Source: Pedobacter insulae
Lineage (GTDB): Bacteria; Bacteroidota; Bacteroidia; Sphingobacteriales; Sphingobacteriaceae
DNA length: 64,000 nt
NCBI RefSeq assembly: GCF_900113525.1
Contig: NZ_FOPP01000003.1
Span: forward strand, 248,001-312,000
Reading direction: 5' to 3'
Numbering within the stretch: the stretch's first letter is position 1; each line of letters starts with the position of its first letter. The notes below the pieces were generated by a model. The model saw nothing but the letters and a program-made list of their open reading frames with translations, made no database searches and had not been told where the DNA came from. The translations under genes were made by a program, and so were the position numbers. Positions 55,145 through 64,000 of this stretch are shown piece after piece.

Positions 55145-55237
55145 AAAAGGCAGGTTACCATCCTTTCTTTGCTTCTCGTTTCTTGCTTCTAGTTCCATGT
55201 TCTTTGCTCTTTCTACTTTTAACTTGCTACTTTTAAT

Positions 55238-56344
55238 TTAATTTTTAACCAATTTTAATACTTCTTCTGCTATCATAATATCGGCATCTTTTAATGCCAT
55301 TTTACCAATATTCTCACTTAAGGTTTTACAGCGGGCAGTTTCTTTTAATAGTTTCAATGCCTCTAAAACCAACGTATCTTCAGCAATGCGATCATTGATC
55401 AGTACCGCTGCATCATTTTTCACCAAAGCCATTGCATTTTTTGTTTGATGATCTTCGGCTACATTTGGAGACGGAACCAAAATGACTGGTTTTTTGATCA
55501 GGCAAAGCTCTGCAATGGTGCCTGCTCCAGCTCTTGAGATAATTAAATCTGCCGCAGCATAGGCCAGGTCCATTCTATTCAAGAACTCGAGGATGCGAAC
55601 ACTAGGATGAAAATTCACACCCAAGCGTTCCGTAATTCCTTTATAATAAAATTTACCTGTTTGCCATATTACCTGGACATCTTCATCAATAAATCTCTGT
55701 ATATGTTTCTCGACACTTTTATTTAAAGTACCGGCACCCAGGCTTCCGCCAGTAACTAAAATCGTTTTCTTAAGCGGATCTACGCTTAGCAGTTCGGCGC
55801 CCTGATGATGTTTATCCTGTATAGCTACAACATCCTTTCTTACTGGATTGCCTGTTTTAAGAATAGCTTTGGCAGGAAAAAACTGATCCATGTCATCAAA
55901 AGCAACGCATATTTTCGCCGCCTTTTTTCCCAGCCACTTATTTGTAATCCCTGCATACGAATTTTGCTCTTGGATTAAATAAGGGATTCCTTTTAAAGAC
56001 GCAGCATATAGCAACGGTCCGGAAGCATAACCTCCTACTCCTACTACTACATTTGGTTTAAAATCTTCAATCAGCTTCATGGCCTTTCTAACGCTTGAGA
56101 GCACCTTAAATGGTAGCCCCAAATTTTTAAGGATCGATCCTCTTTGTAATCCACTAATATTTAAACCCACAATTCTATATCCGGCAGCCGGAACCTTTTC
56201 CATCTCCATTCTGCCTTCGGCCCCAACAAACAATAGTTCACAATTAGGAACTAATCTTTTTAGGGCATTGGCGATAGCAATGGCGGGAAATATATGCCCG
56301 CCTGTGCCACCACCTGATATGATAATTTTTGGGAAATTATTCAT
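55238..56344 (-). CDS. murG: UDP-GlcNAc:lipid I N-acetylglucosaminyltransferase
   Basis: This 368-residue GT28 glycosyltransferase makes lipid II at the inner face of the membrane. ISGGGTGGHIFPAIAIA at the start and LVTGGSLGAGTLN in the middle are the two glycine-rich MurG loops. LIISRAGAGTIAELCL forms the UDP-GlcNAc site. Length is normal. It lies between ftsW (56-base gap with a repeat fragment) and murC. Confidence 0.97.
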   Translation of the reverse strand: MNNFPKIIISGGGTGGHIFPAIAIANALKRLVPNCELLFVGAEGRMEMEKVPAAGYRIVGLNISGLQRGSILKNLGLPFKVLSSVRKAMKLIEDFKPNVVVGVGGYASGPLLYAASLKGIPYLIQEQNSYAGITNKWLGKKAAKICVAFDDMDQFFPAKAILKTGNPVRKDVVAIQDKHHQGAELLSVDPLKKTILVTGGSLGAGTLNKSVEKHIQRFIDEDVQVIWQTGKFYYKGITERLGVNFHPSVRILEFLNRMDLAYAAADLIISRAGAGTIAELCLIKKPVILVPSPNVAEDHQTKNAMALVKNDAAVLINDRIAEDTLVLEALKLLKETARCKTLSENIGKMALKDADIMIAEEVLKLVKN

Positions 56345-56360
56345 CTTGTTTTTTTGTTTT

Positions 56361-56390
56361 ATTGCTTCGTCATACTTCCTCGTAATGACG
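56361..56390. repeat. Degenerate half-site of the GTCATTGCGAG repeat family
   Basis: ATTGCTTCGTCATACTTCCT, ending in CGTAATGACG, resembles the right arm of the palindromic family but has several changes (CGTAATGACG for CGCAATGACG). It fills most of the ftsW-murG gap. Confidence 0.6.
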
Positions 56391-56400
56391 AAAATCTCTC

Positions 56401-57573
56401 CTAAGCCATTGCCGGTATTTCACCAACAATCACTTTGTCTTTTTTTGTACTATGTTCTTCTACATCTCTGCTCACACTCAAAATAATTCCAAATGCTATA
56501 CTGGTAAAAATCATAGATGTTCCACCCATACTCACCAATGGCAATGGAACTCCCGTTACCGGACCCAACCCAACTGCAACCGCCATATGGGCGAAAGCTT
56601 GAATAGTTAAACTAAAACTCAAGCCCGCTGCCAGCAACGCCCCAAATGCTTTCGGGCTCCGGGTCACGATCCTCACGCATCGATATAATAAAACCAGATA
56701 TAAAACCACGATAACCAGTCCGCCCACGGTTCCATATTCCTCAATTATTATGGCAAAAATAAAATCAGAATATGGGTGTGGCAGGTAATTTCTTTCCGTA
56801 CTATTTCCAGGACCTTTTCCAAACAAGCCTCCCGTTGCCAATGCAATTTTTGCATGGTCTGCCTGGTAGGTCTTATCAGAATTTTGCCTTTCGGGATGCA
56901 TAAACGTATCTATCCGAGAGCGCCATGTACCAGCTCTTTCAACCGTTAAAAAGAGCACAAACATCATTACTATACCTCCAACACAAACAATCGCAATTTG
57001 TTTAATACTTACGCGCCCAACTATGAGCAATAAAATACTTACCCCAAACAGCATGAGGCCGGTCGACATATTTGCTTTAGCGATTAAGCCAAATACGATT
57101 ACCACAGATCCCATAATTGGCAAGAATGAGTTCTTTACATCTTTAATATTTTCCTGCTTTTTGGTTAGCATCCTTGCTAAAAATGTAATCAATGCTAGCT
57201 TGGCTAAATCCGAAGTTTGGAAAGTTAGGCCAATCACAGGTATTTTAACCCAGCGAGAGGCTTCATTCAAATTTGCTCCAAAAATCAAGGTATATATTAA
57301 TAAGGGAATGGTGATGATCATCAATATCTTAGACACTCCAGCATAATACTTATAATCGAGCAAATGCGAGATATAAATCATTCCAATTCCCAAAAGCACA
57401 AAAATACCATGTTTCGTAAGCCACAACCACTCAACGGTTTTACCACTTTTATAGGCCAAAATTCCGGTTGCACTATAGACGGCCATGATAGAAATCATAG
57501 ATAATATAATGATGATCAACCAAATCCAGCGATCTCCTTTTGTTCTCTCTAAAAGTGCCTTAACGTCAAACAT
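56401..57573 (-). CDS. ftsW: Lipid II polymerase/flippase-family protein FtsW
   Basis: This 390-residue SEDS-family membrane protein has about 10 transmembrane segments. Near the end, TGVPLPLVSMGGTSMI is the SEDS signature. It is the septal peptidoglycan glycosyltransferase that works with FtsI, encoded in the same operon. It starts 2 bases after murD. Confidence 0.97.
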   Translation of the reverse strand: MFDVKALLERTKGDRWIWLIIIILSMISIMAVYSATGILAYKSGKTVEWLWLTKHGIFVLLGIGMIYISHLLDYKYYAGVSKILMIITIPLLIYTLIFGANLNEASRWVKIPVIGLTFQTSDLAKLALITFLARMLTKKQENIKDVKNSFLPIMGSVVIVFGLIAKANMSTGLMLFGVSILLLIVGRVSIKQIAIVCVGGIVMMFVLFLTVERAGTWRSRIDTFMHPERQNSDKTYQADHAKIALATGGLFGKGPGNSTERNYLPHPYSDFIFAIIIEEYGTVGGLVIVVLYLVLLYRCVRIVTRSPKAFGALLAAGLSFSLTIQAFAHMAVAVGLGPVTGVPLPLVSMGGTSMIFTSIAFGIILSVSRDVEEHSTKKDKVIVGEIPAMA

Positions 57574-57575
57574 AT

Positions 57576-58919
57576 TTATAATTCTTTAACTGCAGCCTTA
57601 AACTGATTTCCTCTATCCTCGTAATTTTTAAACAAATCGAAACTGGCACAGGCTGGCGACAGCAATACGGTACTTCCTTTTTTTGCCAGGTGATAAGCAA
57701 CTTGTACCGCTTCATGAGCGGAAAAAGTATTTACGATAATATCCACATCGTCTTCAAAAGCTTCATGAATACGCTTATTATCCTTCCCGAGACACACAAT
57801 CGCCTTTACTTTGCTGCGTACTAAATCTTTAAGCATCCCATAATCGTTACCTTTATCAACACCTCCTAGAATTAAAACTACTTCCGAACCCACACTTTCT
57901 AGTGCATACCAGGTCGAATTTACATTAGTGGCTTTTGAATCGTTGATGTAGGTTACATCCGAAATCTTTGCTACAAACTCCAACCGGTGCTCAATATTTT
58001 TGAAATCTCCCATACTTTCACGAATGGTTTCATTGCGCAACTCTAATACCTTGGCTACGATGCCAGAAGCCATTGAATTGTAAATGTTGTGCTTTCCTTG
58101 TAAGGCTAATTCTGAAATTGACATAGTTAATGGTTCTTTTGGGTTAGTGTTGATGTGTATGGTTTGATCTTCTAGATAAGCGCCTTGTGGCAGACTTGTA
58201 TGTATAGAGAATGGATACTGCTTTGGTATAAGTGTAATTTCCTTCAAGCATCTTTGTGTTTCTTCATCGTCTGCACAATAAACAAATACATCGTCGGCTG
58301 TTTGATTTTGAATAATCCGCATTTTTGAAGCGGCATATTTTTCTATTTTGTATTCATATCGATCTAAGTGATCAGGCGTAATATTTAGCAACACTGCGAT
58401 GTCTGCTTTGAATTCGAACATATCATCCAGCATAAAGCTCGATATTTCAAGCACATACCAATCGAATTCCGCTGTTGCTACCTGAGCAGCAAAGCTTTGT
58501 CCGATGTTACCCCCCAATCCAACCCTCATTCCAGCATTTTTCAATATGTGGTACGTTAGCATGGTGGTGGTCGACTTACCATTTGACCCAGTAATGCAGA
58601 TCGTTTTGGCCTTAGTATAGCGCTTTGCAAATTCAATTTCGGATATTACGGGTATTCCTTTTTTGCTAATTTCTTTGACAATTGGAGCTGTACTCTGTAT
58701 ACCGGGGCTCTTGATGACTTCTGTTGCATTTAAAATTTGGTCTGACGAGTGTTGTTTTTCTTCAAATTCAACTCCCATCTCTGCTAGTTTCGTTTTATAA
58801 CGACCGGCGATTGTACCAAAATCTGACACGAAGACTTCAAACCCCTGCTTTTTAGCAAGCATTGCCGCTCCTACTCCACTTTCTCCAGCACCTAGAATAA
58901 CCAATCTCTTCTGCTCCAT
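57576..58919 (-). CDS. murD: UDP-N-acetylmuramoylalanine--D-glutamate ligase
   Basis: The ATG at 58919 gives 447 residues starting [17 protein letters not shown]. An upstream in-frame extension overlaps mraY and looks spurious. The stop of mraY shares one base with this ATG (TAATG). The ligase adds D-glutamate to UDP-MurNAc-Ala. ITGSNGKSTTTML is the P-loop, and YINDSKATNVNST is the conserved Mur motif with the substrate lysine. Full family length. Confidence 0.97.
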   Translation of the reverse strand: MEQKRLVILGAGESGVGAAMLAKKQGFEVFVSDFGTIAGRYKTKLAEMGVEFEEKQHSSDQILNATEVIKSPGIQSTAPIVKEISKKGIPVISEIEFAKRYTKAKTICITGSNGKSTTTMLTYHILKNAGMRVGLGGNIGQSFAAQVATAEFDWYVLEISSFMLDDMFEFKADIAVLLNITPDHLDRYEYKIEKYAASKMRIIQNQTADDVFVYCADDEETQRCLKEITLIPKQYPFSIHTSLPQGAYLEDQTIHINTNPKEPLTMSISELALQGKHNIYNSMASGIVAKVLELRNETIRESMGDFKNIEHRLEFVAKISDVTYINDSKATNVNSTWYALESVGSEVVLILGGVDKGNDYGMLKDLVRSKVKAIVCLGKDNKRIHEAFEDDVDIIVNTFSAHEAVQVAYHLAKKGSTVLLSPACASFDLFKNYEDRGNQFKAAVKEL

Positions 58920-60166
58920 TATCTTAATTTTAGGGTTACAAAAGTGATAACGGCAAGCATGATACCTATAATCCAAAAACGTGTTACGATTTTGGCCTCA
59001 TGGTATCCTTTTTTCTGGTAGTGGTGATGTAGCGGAGACATTAAAAAAATGCGTCTGCCTTCGCCAAAGCGTTTTTTAGTGTATTTGAAATACGAAACTT
59101 GCAAAGTCACCGACAACACTTCAACCAGAAACACACCGCAAAGTATCGGTATCAAAAGCTCTTTTCGGATCATGATCGCAAAAACAGCAATGATACCACC
59201 AATGGTTAAACTTCCCGTATCGCCCATAAAAATTTGGGCTGGATAGGAATTATACCATAAAAATCCAACACAAGCGCCCACAAATGCGCTCGCAAAAATT
59301 ATCAGCTCACCCGAATTTGGGATGTACATTATATTCAGATAATCAGCAATAACAGTATTTCCTGAAACATAAGCTAAAATACCGAGGGTAATTCCAATGA
59401 TCGCAGAGGTGCCTGTCGCCAGCCCATCGATCCCATCTGTTAAATTAGCTCCATTTGAAACGGCAGTAACGATGGTAATCACGAAAAACAAGAATACTAT
59501 AACAGCATATTTCTGATAATCCTTACCCAAAAACTTAAGTACCTTTGCATAGTCGAACTCGTTGTTCTTGTAAAAAGGAACATTAGTAATGGTCGACTTT
59601 ACATCTTGGGTATAATAATAGCTCTCTGCCTTTTTTCTTAAAACCATCGGAGCCGAACTCTTCGAGATTGCAGTTTCATCAACCGTTTGCCTAACCACAA
59701 TATTAGGGTGATAGAACATCGTTAAACCCACTATAATAGCCAACCCTACTTGGCCAACAATTTTAAATCTTCCCGCTAAGCCTTCCTTATTTTTCCTAAA
59801 AACCTTGATATAATCATCAACGAATCCAATTACCCCCATCCATATGGTGGTAATGATCATCAGTATTACATAAATATTGGCAATATTGGCAAAAAGCAAG
59901 GTTGGAACAAGAATACCTAACAAAATCATTATCCCTCCCATTGTCGGGGTACCCTGTTTCTGCATCTGACCTTCCAATCCAAGGTTCCTTACCGTTTCGC
60001 CAACTTGCTTACGGTGTAAATAATCAATGATGCGGCGCCCATAAACTGTAGTGATAAATAACGACAAGATAATCGATAACGAAGAGCGGAACGTAAGGTA
60101 TTGGAACAACCTTAACCCAGGAAAATCATAGTGCTTATGCAGGTATTCAAATAATAAATATAACAT
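58919..60166 (-). CDS. mraY: Phospho-N-acetylmuramoyl-pentapeptide transferase
   Basis: This 415-residue integral membrane enzyme forms lipid I on undecaprenyl phosphate. [16 protein letters not shown] holds the Asp-Asp motif, and [17 protein letters not shown] is the other catalytic loop. [14 protein letters not shown] is near the C-terminus. A hydrophilic insert around residues 155-210 makes it longer than the 360 residues of E. coli MraY, as is usual in Bacteroidota. The start overlaps the murE stop by one base (TAATG). Confidence 0.97.
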   Translation of the reverse strand: MLYLLFEYLHKHYDFPGLRLFQYLTFRSSLSIILSLFITTVYGRRIIDYLHRKQVGETVRNLGLEGQMQKQGTPTMGGIMILLGILVPTLLFANIANIYVILMIITTIWMGVIGFVDDYIKVFRKNKEGLAGRFKIVGQVGLAIIVGLTMFYHPNIVVRQTVDETAISKSSAPMVLRKKAESYYYTQDVKSTITNVPFYKNNEFDYAKVLKFLGKDYQKYAVIVFLFFVITIVTAVSNGANLTDGIDGLATGTSAIIGITLGILAYVSGNTVIADYLNIMYIPNSGELIIFASAFVGACVGFLWYNSYPAQIFMGDTGSLTIGGIIAVFAIMIRKELLIPILCGVFLVEVLSVTLQVSYFKYTKKRFGEGRRIFLMSPLHHHYQKKGYHEAKIVTRFWIIGIMLAVITFVTLKLR

Positions 60167-61623
60167 TAGCTTAGTAGGTTTAATTGTTCGATTAACACTT
60201 CTTTATCATCAAAATGCAGTCTTACGGCATTGATTTCTTGGTATTTCTCATGGCCTTTGCCCGCAAGCAGAATTATATCCCCTGCTTTGGCAATATGGCA
60301 CGCTGTTTTAATGGCCTCCTTACGGTCTAAAATTGAAATTACTTTACGTTGGTTAGTCGGCGAAACACCTTTTTCCATTTCTGCTATAATCGAGCTAGGA
60401 TTTTCTGTTCTCGGATTGTCGGATGTGAGAATTACTTTATCACTCCAATCACATGCTACGCGCGCCATTATTGGTCTTTTAGTTTTATCTCTATCTCCAC
60501 CACAACCAATCACGGTAATTACTTGTTCCGTGCCCTTTCTAATATTGGTAATTGTGCTGAGAACATTTTGAACTGCATCTGGGGTATGGGCATAATCTAC
60601 AATACCAACAATTCCTTGTTTTGAAACTGTGTAATCAAATCTACCTTCTGCTCCCTTTAAACTACTCAAAATAGTTAGTACCTTTAATTTATCCTGCTCC
60701 AACAACATCGCTGTAGCGTAGGCGGCAAGTAAATTATAGGCGTTAAATGAGCCTACCATTTTAAAGAAAACATCCGTTTGATCTACCAGTAAGTTTAAAC
60801 CGCTAAACTTGTTTTCGATTATCTTTGCATTGAAATCACCCATCTGCTTTAATGCGTAGGTCTTTTTATAGGCATGCGTATTTTGCAGCATCACCATCCC
60901 GTTTTTATCGTCGATATTGGTTAATGCAAATGCTGTTTTAGGAAGCGTATCGAAAAACTCTTTTTTAGCTTTTAGATAATTATCGAACGTTAAATGAAAG
61001 TCTAAATGGTCATGGGTTATGTTCGAAAAAACTCCACCTGTAAAAAACAGTCCCGAAATACGGTGTTGTGCTACGGCATGGGAACTTACTTCCATGAAGC
61101 AATATTCACAATCCGCTTCAACCATTTGGCGTAACAAGGCGTTTAAAGCTATAGGATTCGGCGTGGTGTGTGTAGCGGGTATAATTTCTTCGTTGATATG
61201 ATTTTGGACTGTTGAAATTAAGCCAACATTGAAATCAAGTTTTCTAAATAACTGGAAAAGCAATGTTGCAATAGTCGTTTTACCATTTGTACCAGTAATC
61301 CCTATCAATTTAAGTTGCGAAGATGGATTTCCATGAAAATTACTCGCCACAATGCCCAGTGCAACTGCCGAATTTTCTACCTGTACAAAAGTAACATTGG
61401 CGGGTATCGTATCAGGAAGTAACTCACAAACAATAACATTGGCGCCAGCGTCAATTGTTTGCGCAATGTATTGGTGACCATCCGTTTGCACACCTTTTAC
61501 AGCAAAAAATAAGGTGTTAACCTTAACAGTCCGCGAATCAAAAGTAATAGAATCCACTATACAATCGGTTTTACCAACAATATGTTTAATAGCTACACCA
61601 TATAGTAAATCTTGCAAATTCAT
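60166..61623 (-). CDS. murE: UDP-MurNAc-tripeptide synthetase (meso-diaminopimelate type)
   Basis: This 485-residue ligase adds the third amino acid of the stem peptide. [16 protein letters not shown] is the P-loop. [14 protein letters not shown] contains the DNPR motif that marks meso-diaminopimelate specificity, rather than lysine. [16 protein letters not shown] is another family motif. The 160-base gap upstream to ftsI holds a G-poor leader and a repeat half-site. mraY follows with a one-base overlap. Confidence 0.97.
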   Translation of the reverse strand: MNLQDLLYGVAIKHIVGKTDCIVDSITFDSRTVKVNTLFFAVKGVQTDGHQYIAQTIDAGANVIVCELLPDTIPANVTFVQVENSAVALGIVASNFHGNPSSQLKLIGITGTNGKTTIATLLFQLFRKLDFNVGLISTVQNHINEEIIPATHTTPNPIALNALLRQMVEADCEYCFMEVSSHAVAQHRISGLFFTGGVFSNITHDHLDFHLTFDNYLKAKKEFFDTLPKTAFALTNIDDKNGMVMLQNTHAYKKTYALKQMGDFNAKIIENKFSGLNLLVDQTDVFFKMVGSFNAYNLLAAYATAMLLEQDKLKVLTILSSLKGAEGRFDYTVSKQGIVGIVDYAHTPDAVQNVLSTITNIRKGTEQVITVIGCGGDRDKTKRPIMARVACDWSDKVILTSDNPRTENPSSIIAEMEKGVSPTNQRKVISILDRKEAIKTACHIAKAGDIILLAGKGHEKYQEINAVRLHFDDKEVLIEQLNLLS

Positions 61624-61753
61624 TAGTTCGTGTTTGGATGTTTGGTTCTTTAGTTAGTTGGTTTTTTTGAATGTTTAGTTTTTTGGTTTTCTATTTTTTT
61701 GGTTGGCTATTTAGGCCTTTGTTATTACTTTATTTCATTTTATGTTGATCATT
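61624..61753 (-). other. G-poor leader upstream of murE
   Basis: On the coding (minus) strand the 77 bases next to the murE start (61624-61700) contain only three G residues, with short runs such as AACCAAAAAAA and AACCAACTAACTAAAG. I see no promoter consensus or terminator. It may be an unstructured 5' leader or low-complexity remnant. Confidence 0.5.
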
Positions 61754-61783
61754 CCGTCATTGCGAGCGTAGCGAAGCAATCTC
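61754..61783. repeat. Half-site of the GTCATTGCGAG repeat family at the ftsI stop
   Basis: The left arm only, CCGTCATTGCGAGCGTAGCG then AAGCAATCTC, runs up to the base before the ftsI stop codon (61784-61786). It is the simplest, unexpanded form of the arm seen at 12256-12335. Confidence 0.8.
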
Positions 61784-63889
61784 CTACTGCAACTCAATTT
61801 GCACTAAAGCTCCTTTATGCACTTTGGTTCCCGCCTGTATCGATTGAAGAACTACTTTTCCACTACCACTAACTTTTGTCTTTAACCCAGCATTCCCCAA
61901 TAAATACATTGCATCTTTTAATCCCATCCCACTCACGTTTGGCATAACACCTCTTACCGGAATATTTTCTTGAAAAACAACCCCATTGCTTGTATCAACT
62001 GTATGGAAATAATCTGATTTAGCTGCGTAAAGCGTTTTTATCCCAAAGGCACTATAAACCTTACGCGTTGCCTTACTGTGCCCAGCTTTTGCTTCAGGTA
62101 TTTGTGTATTGCCAATTTTATTTGTTTTAACCTGGCTATACATTTCATTATCTGAGGCATAAATACGATCAGCAATTTTTCTAAAAACAGGACCCGAAAC
62201 CAAGGCCCCATAATATTCGTTCTTAGGGTCATTAATTACCACAATCATGGAGTACTTTGGTTTTTCAGCCGGAAAATACCCTACAAAAGATGCCTGATAT
62301 TGCTTTTTGGCTTTGTAACCTAAGTTATCATCGGCTACCTGTGCCGTTCCAGTTTTACCAGCAATTTTATACAATGGATTATGTACGGTTTGTCTTCCGC
62401 TACCCTCTGTTACCACACCCTCAAGCATACTTTTTATTTTACTCAAAGTAACATCGGAACAAATTTTCTCATTAATTACCCTAGCCTTAAACTGCTCTAT
62501 TGGATTGCCTAAGCGTCTAATTTCTTTTACAAAAATGGGAGCGACCATCTTTCCGTCGTTCGCTACAGCATTGTAAAGCGTTAGCATTTTTAAGGGAGTT
62601 AATTGCATTTCATAACCATAGGCCATTTGAGGCAAGGTTAAAAATTTATGCCAGCTCTTGTTTGTTTTTGGACTTTTTACGGCAGGTTGAGCTTCGCCCT
62701 CAATTTGAAGCTGCATCTTTTCGTTTAAGTGCCAATTGTACAAATGATCTGTAAATTTTGATTGGTTGTCGCCATAGTTACTATTTACCAAATAGGCAAT
62801 CGCCGCATTCGATGATTGCTCGAAAGCTCTTTTGACAGTCACTCTTCCAATACTCCCATGAGAATCTCTGATAATATGTCTGCTACCCGGTACAGGATAA
62901 TTCCCTGTTTCTACCATGGTATTGGTGTCAATTAATTTATCCTCCAAAAGCGCCATGTACGATGCCAGTTTAAATGTAGAACCTGGGTCTTGATTTCCCG
63001 CGATCGCATAGTTTAACTGTTCCTTATAAACGCCCTCTTCTACCTTGGTAAAGTTAGCAATAGCTCTTACCTCCCCAGAGGCAACGTCCATTACAATCAC
63101 CGCACCATGATGTGCTTTACTTTTAATTAACCCTTCTTCCAATGCGCTCTGGGCAACATCCTGCATTTTAATATCAATAGTGGAAATGATATCTGCCCCA
63201 TCTCTTGGTGCAATTTCTGCCTCATTATTTACAGGCCTCCAAACACCACCCGACATTCTTTCCATCAGCTGCTTTCCGCTTTCTCCATTGATGTATTCGC
63301 CATAGGCACCTTCCAGTCCAACCGGATTTTTAACATTTTCATTTGCATAACCAATAGTTCTAGCTGCTAATGATTTGAATGGGAGGATTCTCTTATTTTT
63401 CTGAATGGCCACTAAGCCCCCGTGTTTCCCAACATTGTATAAGGGAAAAGTTCTAACTATTTTTAAATCCTGATAGGAAACCTTGCGTTTAATTAACGCA
63501 TATCTGGAACGATTTTCTCTAGCTTTTCTTAAAAACCGGGAATAATCCTTCGCACTTTTGTCCTTAAAAAATGCAGCTAATTTCATGGCTAGCGAATCTA
63601 CTTTCGAATAAAAAACCTCTTTATCCTCTATTCCACCAGCAAGCATATCCATACGCAATTCATACTCAGGCACAGAAGTAGCGAGCAAACTCCCGTCATT
63701 GGAATAGATATTTCCTCTTGCAGCCGCAATATCAAACTCCTTTACGGAGAGACTATCGGCCATTGCACGCCATTTTGCTCCATTGACAAACTGAACATCG
63801 CCCAACTTTAACAATACAGCAAACGCAAGCAGTACGATCAGGCCAAAAGCCAAATACACTCTTAATAATATGTTCGCTCTAATGTTCAT
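61784..63889 (-). CDS. ftsI: Septal peptidoglycan transpeptidase (class B PBP) with PASTA domain
   Basis: This 701-residue penicillin-binding protein crosslinks septal peptidoglycan. It has an N-terminal transmembrane anchor (about 8-26), a dimerisation domain and a transpeptidase domain with Ser304 in DPGSTFKLASY, SSNAAIAYL (SxN) and IAGKTGTAQVAD (KTG). A PASTA domain ends the protein (about 640-701, PNVSGMGLKDAMYLLGNAGL). The start codon overlaps the ftsL-like stop (ATGA), so the two are coupled. Confidence 0.96.
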   Translation of the reverse strand: MNIRANILLRVYLAFGLIVLLAFAVLLKLGDVQFVNGAKWRAMADSLSVKEFDIAAARGNIYSNDGSLLATSVPEYELRMDMLAGGIEDKEVFYSKVDSLAMKLAAFFKDKSAKDYSRFLRKARENRSRYALIKRKVSYQDLKIVRTFPLYNVGKHGGLVAIQKNKRILPFKSLAARTIGYANENVKNPVGLEGAYGEYINGESGKQLMERMSGGVWRPVNNEAEIAPRDGADIISTIDIKMQDVAQSALEEGLIKSKAHHGAVIVMDVASGEVRAIANFTKVEEGVYKEQLNYAIAGNQDPGSTFKLASYMALLEDKLIDTNTMVETGNYPVPGSRHIIRDSHGSIGRVTVKRAFEQSSNAAIAYLVNSNYGDNQSKFTDHLYNWHLNEKMQLQIEGEAQPAVKSPKTNKSWHKFLTLPQMAYGYEMQLTPLKMLTLYNAVANDGKMVAPIFVKEIRRLGNPIEQFKARVINEKICSDVTLSKIKSMLEGVVTEGSGRQTVHNPLYKIAGKTGTAQVADDNLGYKAKKQYQASFVGYFPAEKPKYSMIVVINDPKNEYYGALVSGPVFRKIADRIYASDNEMYSQVKTNKIGNTQIPEAKAGHSKATRKVYSAFGIKTLYAAKSDYFHTVDTSNGVVFQENIPVRGVMPNVSGMGLKDAMYLLGNAGLKTKVSGSGKVVLQSIQAGTKVHKGALVQIELQ

Positions 63890-64000
63890 CTATTCACTAC
63901 TATTTTCTTGGGAGGTTCAACTAACTCTTTAATCCCCAACGTATCTACTTTTTTTGCTACTTCGGTAAGTTTGCTCTTAAACATCAAATCCGCTTTGAGC
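63886..64000 (-). CDS. FtsL-like cell division protein, C-terminal fragment
   Basis: The last 37 residues are visible; the gene continues beyond the window edge. It ends with SKLTEVAKKVDTLGIKELVE, then PPKKIVVNR, which matches the Bacteroidota FtsL-like proteins encoded before ftsI. The stop overlaps the ftsI start by four bases. The membrane segment and coiled coil expected further upstream are not visible. Confidence 0.85.
   Translation of the reverse strand, partial: LKADLMFKSKLTEVAKKVDTLGIKELVEPPKKIVVNR

Noticed and set aside
55082..55198. Small minus-strand open frame (38 codons) across the murC-murG gap
   Set aside because: Its residues (SLRNSLRSLR) are only a translation of the CGCAGAGAG tandem repeat, and it overlaps the murC start.
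58920..58976. N-terminal extension of MurD to 58976
   Set aside because: It overlaps the mraY coding end, while the ATG at 58919 sits in a TAATG junction and gives the normal MurD start.

Overview
The window is a typical chromosomal segment of a Bacteroidota bacterium, most likely family Sphingobacteriaceae and Pedobacter-like. This assignment is inferred from gene content, not from a search. The evidence is a hybrid two-component regulator, a FecR/SusC/SusD set with DUF4843 and PKD-like lipoproteins, alpha-oxoamine synthase and Hc1 histone-like genes, and TAnnTTTG-type promoter elements. Genes are densely packed and the DNA is AT-rich. No gene-free stretch exceeds 300 bases. I saw no rRNA, tRNA, CRISPR array, phage or insertion sequence.

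Region 1 (1-15077, + strand) is a SusC/SusD-type nutrient-uptake locus. It starts with the end of a hybrid sensor kinase/AraC regulator and a FecR-type anti-sigma factor. These are followed by SusC, SusD, a DUF4843 lipoprotein, a PKD-like lipoprotein, two TlpA-type thioredoxins, a two-domain aspartyl protease with a PDZ domain, and another thioredoxin-fold protein. It contains no glycoside hydrolase.

Region 2 (15147-22510) is a less familiar module. An ECF-like sigma factor and an overlapping membrane anti-sigma-like protein with TPR-like repeats lie on the minus strand. Diverging from them are a lipoprotein, a large exported PKD-type protein, and an exported TPR-CHAT protease-like protein with an intact His/Cys dyad. 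This is the best candidate in the window for an undescribed system.

Region 3 (22553-38139, all minus strand) is an alpha-glucan/maltodextrin operon. It encodes a TonB-dependent receptor, a GH13 periplasmic enzyme, beta-phosphoglucomutase, GH65 phosphorylase, a GH13 lipoprotein, an MFS sugar transporter, GH31 alpha-glucosidase and the glycogen branching enzyme. Together they would take in maltodextrins, cleave them in the periplasm, move products across the inner membrane, phosphorolyse maltose and feed glucose 6-phosphate or glycogen.

Region 4 (38370-49428) is mostly housekeeping: penicillin-acylase-family hydrolase, a small membrane protein, a LuxE-like acyl-protein synthetase, tyrS, an AcpH-like protein, ligA, dapA, a DUF1508 protein, a 58-residue Hc1 histone-like protein, and an alpha-oxoamine synthase. 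Region 5 (49561-64000, minus strand) is the division and cell wall (dcw) cluster, transcribed ftsL-ftsI-murE-mraY-murD-ftsW-murG-murC-ftsQ-ftsA-ftsZ. Dispersed GC-rich palindromic repeats of the form GTCATTGCGAG...GCAATCT sit in several intergenic gaps, including two inside the dcw operon.
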